64,000 nucleotides of DNA from G963677485 sp942492855 (GCA_942492855.1 OW818647.1:372001-436000), one strand, 5' to 3'; positions 35,070 through 44,373 are shown, counted from the first letter of the stretch. A program made the numbers and translations. The notes: generated by a model not told the origin, from the letters alone.

Positions 35070-37241
35070 TTAGTAAGGTCGGTTTGGCGTCGGGCCGCCA
35101 TTCTGGCGCCCCTCGTCCTTACCCGGCTCTGCCTTGGGCTCAGTTTGGGGAACCTCCGGCGCGCGCTTAGGCTCTTCAGCCATGTGAGGCTTGCTTTCAG
35201 CGGCAGACTCCTCACTCTCAGAATTCGCCTGACTCATGATTTGCTTGGTCAGCTCATCAATGGTCGCCTGCTCTTCGTCTGGCGTTTTTGGAAGCTCCAG
35301 GTCTTTCGCGAACTCCCTCAGCTTCTCCACTGAGAACAGATTCAGCAGCATGCTGAGCGCATTCGCCCCACCGTTGGCGCCATCGTTGCCCAGATTGACA
35401 GTGGTGACCGGCACCAACGCCTGCTTACCGGCTTTGATGGCATCGGCAAATGCCTGAGCCACCTGCGCGTAGACCTGGTATTCGGCTCCGCCATAAGCGT
35501 TGACCTTCTGCTTCGTGGCGATACCCTCAGCGATACCGATCTTGGCAATCTTCGTTGAATCGGCATTGGCGTTCAGAACGGTGGCCTTCGCCTGTGCCTC
35601 TGCCGTGATGACCGTTGTGGCCGCATCTTGAATGGCTTTTGCCTTCTCAGCCTTACCGACGTTCTCCTCGGTCACGATTCGAATCTCGGAGACGGTCAGT
35701 GCGGTTTGCTGGTTGGCCGTTGCCTCAGCCTGACGGAGCTGCTTCTCTTGCTCCGCAGCCTCACCTTGCCGTTTGTATGTCTGGATTTTCTCGACAGCGA
35801 TCTGTCGGTCGCGCAACTGGGCATACATGGTCTCGATGCCCTTGTCACCGCTTGCCGACCTTGGTGTGCCGATCAGCACATCATGAAGCTCCAGGTTGTA
35901 GTCAGCCAACCGGGCTTTGATTACCTTAAGCGCTTCTTCACCAAGTTCGGACCTTTGCTGTACCAACTGCAGCAGCGTTCTTTTCTGACCCGCGTTCTTG
36001 AAGAAGGAGGATACCATCGGGTCCAGGCTCTGTTCAACCAGTACCTTGATATCGCCAAACTTCTGGATCAGCTTCGGAGCTTCGTCGCAGTTGATGCTCA
36101 ACACCACACTGAGCGGCAGCTCTGGCTCAAATGCATCCGATGTGATGAGCTGAACAGCCGCCAATCCACTATCATACCCGTGAGTTTCAGATGAAGCACT
36201 GTCCCACTTCAGCACGAAGTTGGTGGTCGGAACCGAGATGACCTTGGCAGCATCAATGTTAATGGGGTATTTGCCGGGCATGAGTGGTTTGCCCCAGATA
36301 CCGCGCTTGCCATTCTCCACCAGTTTGCCATGGGTATAGTTGTCGCCAGAGATATCGGCGCCTTCGTCTCCATAGTAGGAGATCACAACCCCCACACAGC
36401 CCACATTAATCACAGTTTTCGGTTGGAACTCTACGGTCGCAAACAGCCTGTTGATGTAGTATTTACCGTCAATCAACACCTGGTGCTGCTTGCCGCGAAG
36501 TCCGCCAGCCTTCAGGAACTTCTCCGGGTCCTGGAAGCTGTGATGGTAGGTGTCTGGTTCGTTAGGGTTGTTCCCAACTGTTGGGCAGATAATCTGCTCC
36601 TCGGGTGGGTTCGGTCCGTCGTTGACGATGACGATACCGACAGCATCATTCGCACCATCAATCACAACCGGCTCAAACCCGCCGTCTTTTGAGATTTTCT
36701 GGCTCATTTCGTCCATTTCTTTACGCTCATCATCGCGTTCGCCCATGGACAGGTAGTGAACCCTCCCTGAGGTAATTACAGCAAACAATGCGGTATTGAT
36801 GGCGTAGGTGCCCTCTCGCAGTATCCCACGCTGAGGGCCTCGCTGGCCCTGATTGGCGAGGAACTCACGCGCGTCCATGAAGTTACTGACCACCGATCCG
36901 AGAAGCTGTGTGGGCTCCAACGGCCTTCCATCGCGAGCAAATATATACCCTATCTTGCCCTGCGATATGGTGATAAGGGGTACTTTATGCACTCGATACA
37001 TAAATGGCGACTTAAAGTGGATCCCACTGCGCAGCACATCCGGCTGATAGCCAGCTTCACCATTAAGTGCGATAATAGCCTGGTCAAGCGACCCCTTCGG
37101 GGACCACCATTTCTCGACAATTCCCACTTCAGACGGTCGGATGATCCGGATTCCTATCAGGTTCACGATGAGCCAGATAACAGCGGCTATTCCAATGATG
37201 ACCAGCAGCGGCAAGATCATCTGAGGCAATACATTCGGCAT
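35070..37241 (-). CDS. large SPFH/Band 7 membrane protein
   Basis: 723 residues from ATG 37241, which has GGAGG 11 bases upstream; ATG 37259 is an alternative six codons longer. One N-terminal membrane helix (LLVIIGIAAVIWLIVNLIGI) is followed by a Band 7/SPFH domain (RPSEVGIVEKWW near residue 35, a split and extended domain to about 500). Then comes an Ala/Glu/Lys-rich coiled-coil stretch (KRQGEAAEQEKQLRQAEA) with alternating charge, like flotillins. The C-terminus is Pro/Glu-rich and disordered. SPFH proteins assemble into large membrane rings that organise domains or proteases. No NfeD-type partner adjoins it. Confidence 0.82.
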   Translation of the reverse strand: MPNVLPQMILPLLVIIGIAAVIWLIVNLIGIRIIRPSEVGIVEKWWSPKGSLDQAIIALNGEAGYQPDVLRSGIHFKSPFMYRVHKVPLITISQGKIGYIFARDGRPLEPTQLLGSVVSNFMDAREFLANQGQRGPQRGILREGTYAINTALFAVITSGRVHYLSMGERDDERKEMDEMSQKISKDGGFEPVVIDGANDAVGIVIVNDGPNPPEEQIICPTVGNNPNEPDTYHHSFQDPEKFLKAGGLRGKQHQVLIDGKYYINRLFATVEFQPKTVINVGCVGVVISYYGDEGADISGDNYTHGKLVENGKRGIWGKPLMPGKYPINIDAAKVISVPTTNFVLKWDSASSETHGYDSGLAAVQLITSDAFEPELPLSVVLSINCDEAPKLIQKFGDIKVLVEQSLDPMVSSFFKNAGQKRTLLQLVQQRSELGEEALKVIKARLADYNLELHDVLIGTPRSASGDKGIETMYAQLRDRQIAVEKIQTYKRQGEAAEQEKQLRQAEATANQQTALTVSEIRIVTEENVGKAEKAKAIQDAATTVITAEAQAKATVLNANADSTKIAKIGIAEGIATKQKVNAYGGAEYQVYAQVAQAFADAIKAGKQALVPVTTVNLGNDGANGGANALSMLLNLFSVEKLREFAKDLELPKTPDEEQATIDELTKQIMSQANSESEESAAESKPHMAEEPKRAPEVPQTEPKAEPGKDEGRQNGGPTPNRPY

Positions 37242-37259
37242 TGTTTTCGGTTCCTCCAT

Positions 37260-37874
37260 CGGGCGATTGGTCTTCGCGGTCGGTGAGTAACAAACATATG
37301 AGGCATCCCGCGCATGCCCCCATAGCTCGTGAATTCCGGCATCTGCCTGGAGACGTTACCACCTACACACAATATACCACCAATAGATCATAGTTCATAG
37401 TGGATAATTGGTCGTTTTGCAGTTGGCTCAGAACCTGAGGCCCAGGAAGGCAGGAACCGTAGTAGGTCGGGGTTATGTTGATGATTATGTTGCTATGATT
37501 CCGAGCAAGCATTGCCTATGTCCGGGGCGGTCTGGCGCGACGCTAGCGATGGAAGAAGGCTCAAGACCGCGCCGGTCTGGCGGATAGCCATGAACGATTG
37601 TTGTCGCGAACAAGACCGGTACGGTCACTATACTGGGGTGATCCCAATGATAGAGGCATTCATATTTGATACGTGCAGAGGTTCAAGTGGCATCCCACTT
37701 GGGTTTGCGGATGGCCACAAGGGCCATCCCTACGGAATCGTGCGCAGGGTAAAGGGCCGGCCAGCGTTCCGTTACATTGCAGGGGGACGGAACCACACCG
37801 AGTTGTTTCCTGGAAAACCGGCGCGGAGGTTGCGTATGGGGATGGGCACGAAGTAGATATCCCAGGTCTGGAAA
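37260..37874. other. gene-free stretch
   Basis: About 600 bases without a convincing gene. It holds near-repeats GGGGCGGTCTGGCG and GCGCCGGTCTGGCG (about 37523 and 37570) and a dispersed-repeat word GATGGCCACAAGGGCCATCCC near 37711. The 114-codon open frame at 37512-37856 runs through these repeats, has no ribosome site and no protein-like composition. Confidence 0.55.
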
Positions 37875-38321
37875 CTACGAAACAGTATCCTCAAGAAATG
37901 CCTGGCAGATGTCTATCCGGCTAATAATACCGGTCAGTCGCCCATCGGAGGTGACGGGCAGGCGTTTGACCTTCTTAGCAAGCATCAAAGCGGCCGCTTC
38001 CAGTACATCGTCGGTCTCTTCAACCATCACCAGCGTCTTGCTCATCGCTTGCTGAACCTTCATTTCGCGCACAATATTCACGCGATGTTCGATGTCTTGC
38101 AGACTTTGCCTGTACTGATCGCTGTCAGGGTTATCACTGGGGGCAGGCAGTAGCTCTCGGATGATATCGTGTTCTGTGATCACACCAACGAGCTGGTTCC
38201 TGCTATCAACTACTGGAAGACCGCTCACTTGATATAAGTCCATGCGGTCCACAGCGTCCCGAAGTGTATCATGAGGTGACACGGTGACCAGTTGGGAGTG
38301 CATCAGATCTACAACACGCAT
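37875..38321 (-). CDS. CBS-domain pair protein
   Basis: 148 residues from ATG 38321, which has GGAG eight bases upstream; the frame begins two codons earlier with TTG. Two CBS motifs: VRDLM-like VVDLMHSQLVTVSPHDTLRDA with SGLPVVDSRNQLVGVITEHDII, and MSKTLVMVEETDDVLEAA with KRLPVTSDGRLTGIISRIDI. CBS pairs bind adenosine nucleotides and act as energy sensors, often on IMPDH-like or channel partners. No partner domain is fused and none is obvious nearby. Cytoplasmic. Confidence 0.9.
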   Translation of the reverse strand: MRVVDLMHSQLVTVSPHDTLRDAVDRMDLYQVSGLPVVDSRNQLVGVITEHDIIRELLPAPSDNPDSDQYRQSLQDIEHRVNIVREMKVQQAMSKTLVMVEETDDVLEAAALMLAKKVKRLPVTSDGRLTGIISRIDICQAFLEDTVS

Positions 38322-38438
38322 CTGCAAGTCTCCTGCTATTTATTGGCATCCAATATCAATTGTACACGGTTGTTAGCCTGCCATGCGAATATCGCTCGTT
38401 AAACGTGCATTAACCAGCCTTGCCTATGAAGGCAGCTC

Positions 38439-39266
38439 TTAGGCGGATATGCGCCGTCGCAGTGCCACAGTGCCCATAAATCCGAGCAACAACAAGGCCG
38501 ACGCAGGTTCGGCACCCGCCAGTGCCTGTTGGTTAACCATGCCGATATCAACAGCAAACAGCACATCGTTCATGTCTTTGTCGCCCAGGTTCATTGTGTC
38601 CTCAAATCCAAACAGTAGGAAGGGGCTATTAGGCACCGCGAACGCGACCATATGCTGCTTCTTGTCAGGGTTTAGTGTGGCGTGTCCTGTATATGTTCCG
38701 TACTGGCTTCCACCTGCCCCATTGGCGATGGTAAAGAAATCGAGTGTGGTGCCCGATTCAAACCGCCCCATATCGACAAAGTCGCCAGGCTGTAGAGGAT
38801 TCTGAGAAGACCGCGTAGTGCCCCAGGTGGAGGTATCCGGGAATATCAGCTTGCTGTTTGAGGCAGGTGTCACCGCACCACCGGTTGTGTTAAACCCAAG
38901 GGTGTTCCTGAAACTGGCACCCTCTCCGACGAAGTATATGCGGACATCGGCCTGAGTAGCCAGTGTCAAAGCAGATGGGTCCACCGATGTCACCCGTGTA
39001 TTATCTGCCTTCTCAGGCAGCATAGTCTGGAAGAAGGACGTAAGCTGGGGTAGCGAGTTGGCTTGAAATGCCGATGACTTTTCGTCTGACCCGCCCACCA
39101 TCACAGGAGCCACGATATCAAGGCCCATGGGCCTAGCGGGGCTCTGTATAGGCGACATCGTGCCCGACGTTTGAAGCACCGCGTGCGTACATATAGAACC
39201 TGCGATCAAGAAAGCCATGAAGGCCAGCTTCATCACCACTAACTCATCGATATCTATCTCTCTCAC
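38439..39266 (-). CDS. DUF4114-like protein with EP-type C-terminal sorting tail, paralogue A
   Basis: 275 residues from GTG 39266, which has GGAGG at good spacing; the frame extends to 39344 without a site. After a hydrophobic N-terminal segment (MKLAFMAFLIAGSICTHAVL) comes a repeated family core: VMVGGSDEKSSAF, a VRIYFVGEGASFRNTLGFNTTGG module, and GFEDTMNLGDKDMNDVLFAVDIG, which resembles DUF4114. The tail AEPASALLLLGFMGTVALRRR (EP motif, helix, Arg cluster) is PEP-CTERM-like, a signal for exosortase processing and surface delivery. First member of a five-gene family; no exosortase gene is in the window. Confidence 0.8.
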   Translation of the reverse strand: MREIDIDELVVMKLAFMAFLIAGSICTHAVLQTSGTMSPIQSPARPMGLDIVAPVMVGGSDEKSSAFQANSLPQLTSFFQTMLPEKADNTRVTSVDPSALTLATQADVRIYFVGEGASFRNTLGFNTTGGAVTPASNSKLIFPDTSTWGTTRSSQNPLQPGDFVDMGRFESGTTLDFFTIANGAGGSQYGTYTGHATLNPDKKQHMVAFAVPNSPFLLFGFEDTMNLGDKDMNDVLFAVDIGMVNQQALAGAEPASALLLLGFMGTVALRRRISA

Positions 39267-39408
39267 GGTCAGTACCTCCTGCGATTGTCGGGCGAACATA
39301 TACGCGTCCTGAAGCCATTGATCCTGAAACCTATTTGTACCCATGGGTTAGACCATAAAGATGGCCTACACGATTCATCAACCAGTTGGAACGAGCTTAT
39401 ACTCAGGC

Positions 39409-40242
39409 TCAGGCTTCGGCAGAGCTACGTCGTCGAACAGCTAGAGTCGTGAAGAACCCTGCCATCATCACTACCGTCGCTGGTTCATATCCTGACAACG
39501 CCTGTTGGTTGACAGTGCCGATATCAACTGCAAATAGCACATCGTTGAAGTCATTGTCACCGCCTACCAGGTCTTCAAAACCGATCAGAAGGAACGGGCT
39601 GTTGGGCACGGAAAAAGCCACCATGTGCTGAAGCCGATCAGAATTCTGCGCTGCGTGACCGGTCAAAACACTTTTTCCCCTATTGGCCCCATCGACCACT
39701 GTAAAGAAGTCCAGTGTGGTGCCGGCGTCAAATCGGCCTAAGTTCACAAAGTCGCCAGGTAGAAGAGGGCTTTCAAAGCTACGAACCGTGGCGTTCTTGA
39801 CAGTTGTCACATCTGGGAAGATAATCTGGCTGTTTGAAGCAGGCGTCACGGCTCCACCAGTGGTGTTGAAGCCCAGAGTATTCCGAAAACCGGCTCCCTC
39901 AGCTACAAAGTAGACACGAACATCAGCCATTGTAGAGAGCTTCAAAGCTGACGGGTCTATCGATGTGACGGTCGAGTTATTCGACTTTTCGCTTAGGTTC
40001 TTAGCCACGAAACTCTGTAGCACAGGCAAGCTGCCGCGCTGGAAATTACTGGATTTCTCATCAGAACCGCCGACCATCACAGGGCCCACGATACTCAAAT
40101 TGAGGGGTCGAGCCGCACTTTGATAGTCGGCTTTGGTACCGTCAGTTTGCAGTGAGGCGTAAGAGTAAGGTGCCAGCATTATTAGTGACAAGAAAACCGG
40201 CATCGAAAGTGCCGCTCGAACGGAACTAATCGGTGTTTTCAT
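39409..40242 (-). CDS. DUF4114-like protein with EP-type sorting tail, paralogue B
   Basis: 277 residues from ATG 40242; the frame runs seven codons further. Signal peptide MKTPISSVRAALSMPVFL then to SYASLQTDG. The same core as its neighbours: PVMVGGSDEKSSNF, VRVYFVAEGAGFRNTLGFNTTGG, FVNLGRFDAGTTLDFF, GFEDLVGGDNDFNDVLFAVDIG. Tail YEPATVVMMAGFFTTLAVRRR. A ribosome site GGGGG lies before the ATG. Probably secreted and anchored or released through an exosortase-like route; the role is unknown. Confidence 0.8.
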   Translation of the reverse strand: MKTPISSVRAALSMPVFLSLIMLAPYSYASLQTDGTKADYQSAARPLNLSIVGPVMVGGSDEKSSNFQRGSLPVLQSFVAKNLSEKSNNSTVTSIDPSALKLSTMADVRVYFVAEGAGFRNTLGFNTTGGAVTPASNSQIIFPDVTTVKNATVRSFESPLLPGDFVNLGRFDAGTTLDFFTVVDGANRGKSVLTGHAAQNSDRLQHMVAFSVPNSPFLLIGFEDLVGGDNDFNDVLFAVDIGTVNQQALSGYEPATVVMMAGFFTTLAVRRRSSAEA

Positions 40243-40494
40243 GATAGCCCCCACTTCCGGCAAATTGATTATTGGTACTGTATTGTACCTTAATAGTTAG
40301 ATCAGACAGACGCATTGTAAGATACATACGAGGCGTATGAAACAAAGTTTCGTGCACACATTTGCAAATCCCGGCATTACTATCAAGGCCGATATGGCCA
40401 TTGCACATCGTTCATTAAGGAACCCACTGTTATGCAGTGTGCAGGACTGCTCGATTGGTTGACGTTGTCTGTGCTTTCGAAGTGTGGGAAACAC

Positions 40495-40520
40495 GCTCCA
40501 GCCTGAAACCAGGCTGGAGC
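40495..40520 (-). terminator. hairpin downstream of paralogue C
   Basis: An 11-bp perfect stem (40495-40505 with 40510-40520) and 4-base loop. On the minus strand it is followed by GTGTTT, a weak T tract. Confidence 0.6.
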
Positions 40521-40546
40521 TATTTTACCTACAACGGTTGAACTGC

Positions 40547-41389
40547 TTAGGCTTGCGCTAATGCAGTTTTGCGTCGTCGTGCAGCAATGGTTGTGGTGAG
40601 GAACCCAGCCATCAGCAATATGGTTCCTGGTTCGGAACCTGCCAATGATTGCTGGTTCACCGCGCCGATGTCAACGGCGAACAGTACATCGTTGAAGTCG
40701 TTATCACCACCTCCGAGGAGGTCCTCAAATCCGATCAACAAGAATGGGCTGCTGGGCACTGCAAAGGCGACCATGTGCTGTCGCTTGTCGGGATTCAAGT
40801 CCGCATGTCCAGTAAATACATTGCTACCTCCACCAGCGCCATTAGCGATGGTGAAGAAGTCAAGTGTGCTGCCTGAGTCGAACCTTCCCAGATTGACAAA
40901 GTCACCTGGAAAAATCGGGCTACTGGAGCTGCGAACAGACCCCGATACTGTAGTCACATTGGGGAAGATCAGTTGGCTGTTTGAACTGGGCGTAACGGCC
41001 CCACCCGTGGTGTTAAAGCCAAGGGTGTTCTTGTAGTCAGCTCCTTCTCCCACGAAATAGACCCGGACATCGGCCTGAGTAGCAAGCTTTAGTGCCGATG
41101 GGTCTATGGATGTCACCGAGGCGTTATTTGATCTTTCGCCAAGGTTCTGCTGGATGAACGCCTGCAGCAGGGGCAGGCTCTCACGCTGGAAACCGCGCGC
41201 ATCCTGGTCGGATCCGCCCACCATCACAGGGCCCACTATGTCAAGCTTCAGCGGGCGGGCGGGGCTCTGGTAAGAAGCCACCTCACCACCCGTCTGCAAA
41301 GACGCATGGGCTGATGATGGAGAGAGCGAGACCAAGGATACGGTAGCGATACCTAGTGCAAGGTGAAGTAGCGTCGCGGCTGTCTTCAT
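40547..41389 (-). CDS. DUF4114-like protein with EP-type sorting tail, paralogue C
   Basis: 280 residues; ATG 41389 has TAGGAGGA upstream. Signal peptide beginning MKTAATLLHLALGIAT. Core motifs as in the family, with GFEDLLGGGDNDFNDVLFAVDIG. The tail SEPGTILLMAGFLTTTIAARRR and the last residues KTALAQA are almost identical to those of paralogue D, as is the first part of the signal peptide, which marks recent duplication or gene conversion between C and D. Confidence 0.82.
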   Translation of the reverse strand: MKTAATLLHLALGIATVSLVSLSPSSAHASLQTGGEVASYQSPARPLKLDIVGPVMVGGSDQDARGFQRESLPLLQAFIQQNLGERSNNASVTSIDPSALKLATQADVRVYFVGEGADYKNTLGFNTTGGAVTPSSNSQLIFPNVTTVSGSVRSSSSPIFPGDFVNLGRFDSGSTLDFFTIANGAGGGSNVFTGHADLNPDKRQHMVAFAVPSSPFLLIGFEDLLGGGDNDFNDVLFAVDIGAVNQQSLAGSEPGTILLMAGFLTTTIAARRRKTALAQA

Positions 41390-41498
41390 GGTCGTCCTCC
41401 TAAGTTTGGTGTTGTAGGCGACTTAATTATACCTGCATATATGATGAAGCATGAATTGGACTTCGAACCACTATATGACAAAGGACCCAGCCAACAAC

Positions 41499-41526
41499 AG
41501 CCCCAGCCTGCTTAAGGGCTGGGGCT
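41499..41526 (-). terminator. hairpin downstream of paralogue D
   Basis: A 10-bp perfect stem AGCCCCAGCC/GGCTGGGGCT with an 8-base loop; little T tract on the minus strand. Confidence 0.55.
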
Positions 41527-41551
41527 CTTGGCCTGCAATGGTTGATGCTGC

Positions 41552-42391
41552 TTAGGCTTGCACTAATGCAGTTTTACGTCGTCGTGCAGCAATGGTTGTG
41601 GTGAGGAAACCAGCCATCAGCAGGATAGTTCCTGGTTCGGAACCTGCCAGTGATTGCTGGTTCACAGCGCCGATGTCAACGGCAAACAGCACGTCGTTAA
41701 GGTCGTTGTCGCCACCATTCATAGTGTCTTCAAAGCCAATCAACAAAAACGGGCTGCTGGGTACGGCAAAGGCGACCATATGCTGCCTTCTGTCTGGGTT
41801 GAGTTCCGTGTGGCCAGTGTATGTCCCATATATGCTTGATGAAGCTCCATTGGCGATCGTGAAGAAATCCAATGTGGTACCAGCATCATATCGTCCCATA
41901 TTGACAAAGTCGCCAGGGACGAGCGGCGTACTGGAACTGCGCACACTACCACTCGAAACATTGGGGAAGATGATCTGGCTATCAGAGCTGGGCGTAACGG
42001 ACCCACCTGTGGTGTTGAACCCCAGGGTGTTCTTGTACGTAGCACCTTCTCCAACGAAGTAGATCCGGACATCGGCCTGAGTGGCAAGCGTCAAAGCCGA
42101 TGGGTCAATCGATGCTACCGAAGTATTGTTTTTATACTCCGGAAGTGTCTGCCGGATGAACGCCTGCAGCAGGGGCAGGCTCTCACGTTGGAAATCGCGC
42201 GCATCAGCATCAGACCCGGCAACCATTACAGGAGCCACTATATCCAAACCAAATGGTCGGGCAGCACTCTGGAAAGGCGCTACCTCTCCTTCGGTTTGAA
42301 GGGAAGCAGTGGCGGATGCGGTTACCAATGTCATCGATAATGCGGTAGCGATACCCAATGCAAGGTGAAGTAGCGTCGCGGCTGTCTTCAT
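41552..42391 (-). CDS. DUF4114-like protein with EP-type sorting tail, paralogue D
   Basis: 279 residues; ATG 42391 with TAGGAGGA upstream. N-terminal 16 residues and the C-terminal tail match paralogue C almost exactly, while the middle (GLDIVAPVMV, IYGTYTGH, GFEDTMNGGDNDLNDVLFAVDIG) is closer to paralogue A. This mosaic pattern suggests exchange between array members. Exported by signal peptide, with the same EP-helix-RRR sorting tail. Function unknown; the family resembles cyanobacterial and planctomycete surface proteins with DUF4114. Confidence 0.82.
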   Translation of the reverse strand: MKTAATLLHLALGIATALSMTLVTASATASLQTEGEVAPFQSAARPFGLDIVAPVMVAGSDADARDFQRESLPLLQAFIRQTLPEYKNNTSVASIDPSALTLATQADVRIYFVGEGATYKNTLGFNTTGGSVTPSSDSQIIFPNVSSGSVRSSSTPLVPGDFVNMGRYDAGTTLDFFTIANGASSSIYGTYTGHTELNPDRRQHMVAFAVPSSPFLLIGFEDTMNGGDNDLNDVLFAVDIGAVNQQSLAGSEPGTILLMAGFLTTTIAARRRKTALVQA

Positions 42392-42502
42392 AGTCGTCCT
42401 CCTAAGATGTTGTTATTACAGGCCAGTTTATTGTACCGTTTGATACCATAAATCGGTAATCATACACGAATCCAGCCATGCATTAAGTGACGAAACCCCA
42501 AG

Positions 42503-42533
42503 TTGTGGAACAGAACCACAAAACTTGTATAAT
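42503..42533 (+). promoter_or_regulatory. promoter of the ankyrin gene
   Basis: TTGTGG (42503-42508) and TATAAT (42528-42533) with a 19-base spacer; ATG follows after a short leader with GGGAGAG as ribosome site. Confidence 0.55.
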
Positions 42534-42567
42534 TTGGCTGAACAGCAATTTGAGCGGGAGAGTGTCA

Positions 42568-43593
42568 ATGAACATATTTTGGCAAGTATTGCCTTACCTG
42601 GTAGGCGCGTGGCTGCTATATGGCCTGATACGTGTGGCCGCATCAAAACGCCGATGGGCTGTCTATTACGCAGCTTTGACTGATGACATAGAGATGCTTG
42701 AGCACGAGTTGCGTAGGGGAACATCGCCCAACTGCCGCACGCGAGACGGCCGCACCCCGCTGATGCTGGCTGCCGCTATGGGTCGCACTGAGGCCTGCCG
42801 CGTGTTGTTGCAGCATGAAGCCAGATTGGGCGACACTATGCGGTTGAGCCGCACCACCCTTGGAGGGGTGGGCGACTACGGCACCGCCGTTCATCTCGCC
42901 GCGTTCTGCGGACACCCAGAGACCGTAATGGAGCTTCTCAGAGCGCCCGACCACCTGCAGGCTTTAGCCACCCCAGATGAGCGCGGTTGTACCCCTCTGG
43001 CCATCGCCTCGTTGATGGGATATCCTGAGCTGATCAAACCTATGGTGTCCGGCGGTGCGGAGATTGACCCGCGCGACAGAGCGAACCTGACGCCACTGAT
43101 GGCGGTGTGCGCGGCCAACTACCACAGCATTCAGATGCTGCGCGCGTTAGTCTATGACCAGGCGAAACTGAAGAGCGCGTTACCCAAAAAGGCCCCCATC
43201 CATTTCCTGCTGGCCGACAGCGGCTGGATGCCTGGCAAAGCCAGTGTTCTCGTATACGGCTCTCGCCTCTGGTTTCCGTTCCTCAGCACACGCATGCATA
43301 TGCCCTCACCTAAAGCCGTCTGGGAGGAGCATCTACTGGAGGCCGCGAGAAAACTAATCGAATGCAAAGCCGATGTGAACTCCGTTGATGAAAAAGGCCG
43401 GTCGCCATTGATCATGGCCGCCATGATGGGACGTAAGCCGTTCTGTGAGCTGCTGCTGGCTAACGGTGCTGACCCAAAACAGGCCGACGCCGACGGGCAC
43501 ACATACGACCAGTTCCTGGCAGTCACCCTCCAACCCAAACCCGTCAGCCCGAAAGTCGAGGCACGGCTTCGGGAACTGGGCATGTGGGATTAA
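42568..43593 (+). CDS. membrane-anchored ankyrin-repeat protein
   Basis: 341 residues from ATG 42568 with GGGAGAG upstream; the open frame from GTG 42487 spans the promoter. A single N-terminal membrane helix (VLPYLVGAWLLYGLIRVAA) is followed by ankyrin repeats: DGRTPLMLAAAMGRTEACRVLL, GTAVHLAAFCGHPETVMELL, RGCTPLAIASLMGYPELIKPM, NLTPLMAVCAANYHSIQMLR, and near the end KGRSPLIMAAMMGRKPFCELLLANGADP. Ankyrin repeats bind other proteins, here probably in the cytoplasm below the membrane. It is the only plus-strand gene inside the DUF4114 array, transcribed away from paralogue D. Confidence 0.87.
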   Translation: MNIFWQVLPYLVGAWLLYGLIRVAASKRRWAVYYAALTDDIEMLEHELRRGTSPNCRTRDGRTPLMLAAAMGRTEACRVLLQHEARLGDTMRLSRTTLGGVGDYGTAVHLAAFCGHPETVMELLRAPDHLQALATPDERGCTPLAIASLMGYPELIKPMVSGGAEIDPRDRANLTPLMAVCAANYHSIQMLRALVYDQAKLKSALPKKAPIHFLLADSGWMPGKASVLVYGSRLWFPFLSTRMHMPSPKAVWEEHLLEAARKLIECKADVNSVDEKGRSPLIMAAMMGRKPFCELLLANGADPKQADADGHTYDQFLAVTLQPKPVSPKVEARLRELGMWD

Positions 43594-43800
43594 AATCTGC
43601 GACAGACTGATGTTTTAGTCATATAATAGCGACTGCATGAATTTGTAAGTCGGCTGAAGCCCCGACACGCAACCTACAAATGCAAACGAGCTCGTATGCC
43701 TCCTGTGCCGCGACATAAGTGTCTCGGCTATTGAACAAGTCGGACGCGGGGTTTTATCGTTGTATAACGATGTACACCTGCCCTGCCACGCGCTCAAGCA

Positions 43801-44027
43801 CAGTCTATTACCCATAAATATCTACGGAGCCAGCAGTCGCCGATTCCGCGACATAAATGTCTCGGCTATTGACCGTCCAAGCCCGCTAAACCGGGCTGCG
43901 GAGCTCCTTGTCGATGAAGATAACGTTGATGGAGACTGCTTCAGCAGTCTTGGTGTTCAATAGCCGAGACATTGATGTCGCGGAACCGGTGACCTACTGG
44001 CCATGCAATATTGTGGGTAATAGACTG
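43801..44027. mobile_element. MITE-like inverted-repeat element with 10-bp target duplication
   Basis: 227 bases bounded by CAGTCTATTACCCA and its complement TGGGTAATAGACTG. The inverted arms continue for about 70 bases; the inner 27 bases of each arm (43847-43873, 43958-43984) differ at one position. The element is flanked on both sides by CGCTCAAGCA (43791-43800 and 44028-44037). The centre holds two more small stems (AGCCCG/CGGGCT and GACTGC/GCAGTC). No coding capacity. Confidence 0.75.
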
Positions 44028-44040
44028 CGCTCAAGCACGT

Positions 44041-44205
44041 GGCTATTGACCGTCCAAGCCCGCTAAACCGGGCTGCGGAGCTCCTTGCCGACAAAGATAA
44101 CGTTAATGAAGACTGCTTCAGCAGTCTTGGTGTTCAATAGCCGAGACATTTATGTCGCGGAATCGGTGACCTACTGGCCAAGCAATATTTGTGGGTAATA
44201 GACTG
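44041..44205. repeat. second, 5'-truncated copy of the element
   Basis: Nearly identical to 43864-44027 with a few substitutions, beginning GGCTATTGACCG and ending at TGGGTAATAGACTG. It lies directly after the target duplication, as if the complete element had inserted into this older copy. Confidence 0.8.
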
Positions 44206-44310
44206 TCCTTCAGGGCGTGGCGGTGAGCCACCGAGGGCGATTCGCGAATAGCCCCTAGTACATGGCCCGCGTTCCGGCGGGCGTTGGGAAGGCTACCATC
44301 CCTTCGCTAT

Positions 44311-44373
44311 CTTCGCGTCTTCGCGTGAGACCTCCCGACAGGAGGCCAATCGGGAGATTGGCGTTCCCAGGGG
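44311..44373. repeat. dispersed CTTCGCGTCTTCGCGTGAGA and GAGGCCAAT repeats
   Basis: CTTCGCGTCTTCGCGTGAGA at 44311-44330 is repeated exactly at 56928-56947. The GGAGGCCAATC...GATTGGCGTTCCCAGGGG block at 44341-44373 recurs at 56238-56265 and 56804-56836. Confidence 0.85.

Noticed and set aside
37512..37856. 114-codon open frame on the plus strand
   Set aside because: Runs through dispersed repeats, has no ribosome site and no protein-like hydrophobic pattern.
43791..44205. Direct repeats that at first resembled a CRISPR array
   Set aside because: There are only two long copies with inverted arms, no regular spacers and no cas genes; a MITE-like element explains them.
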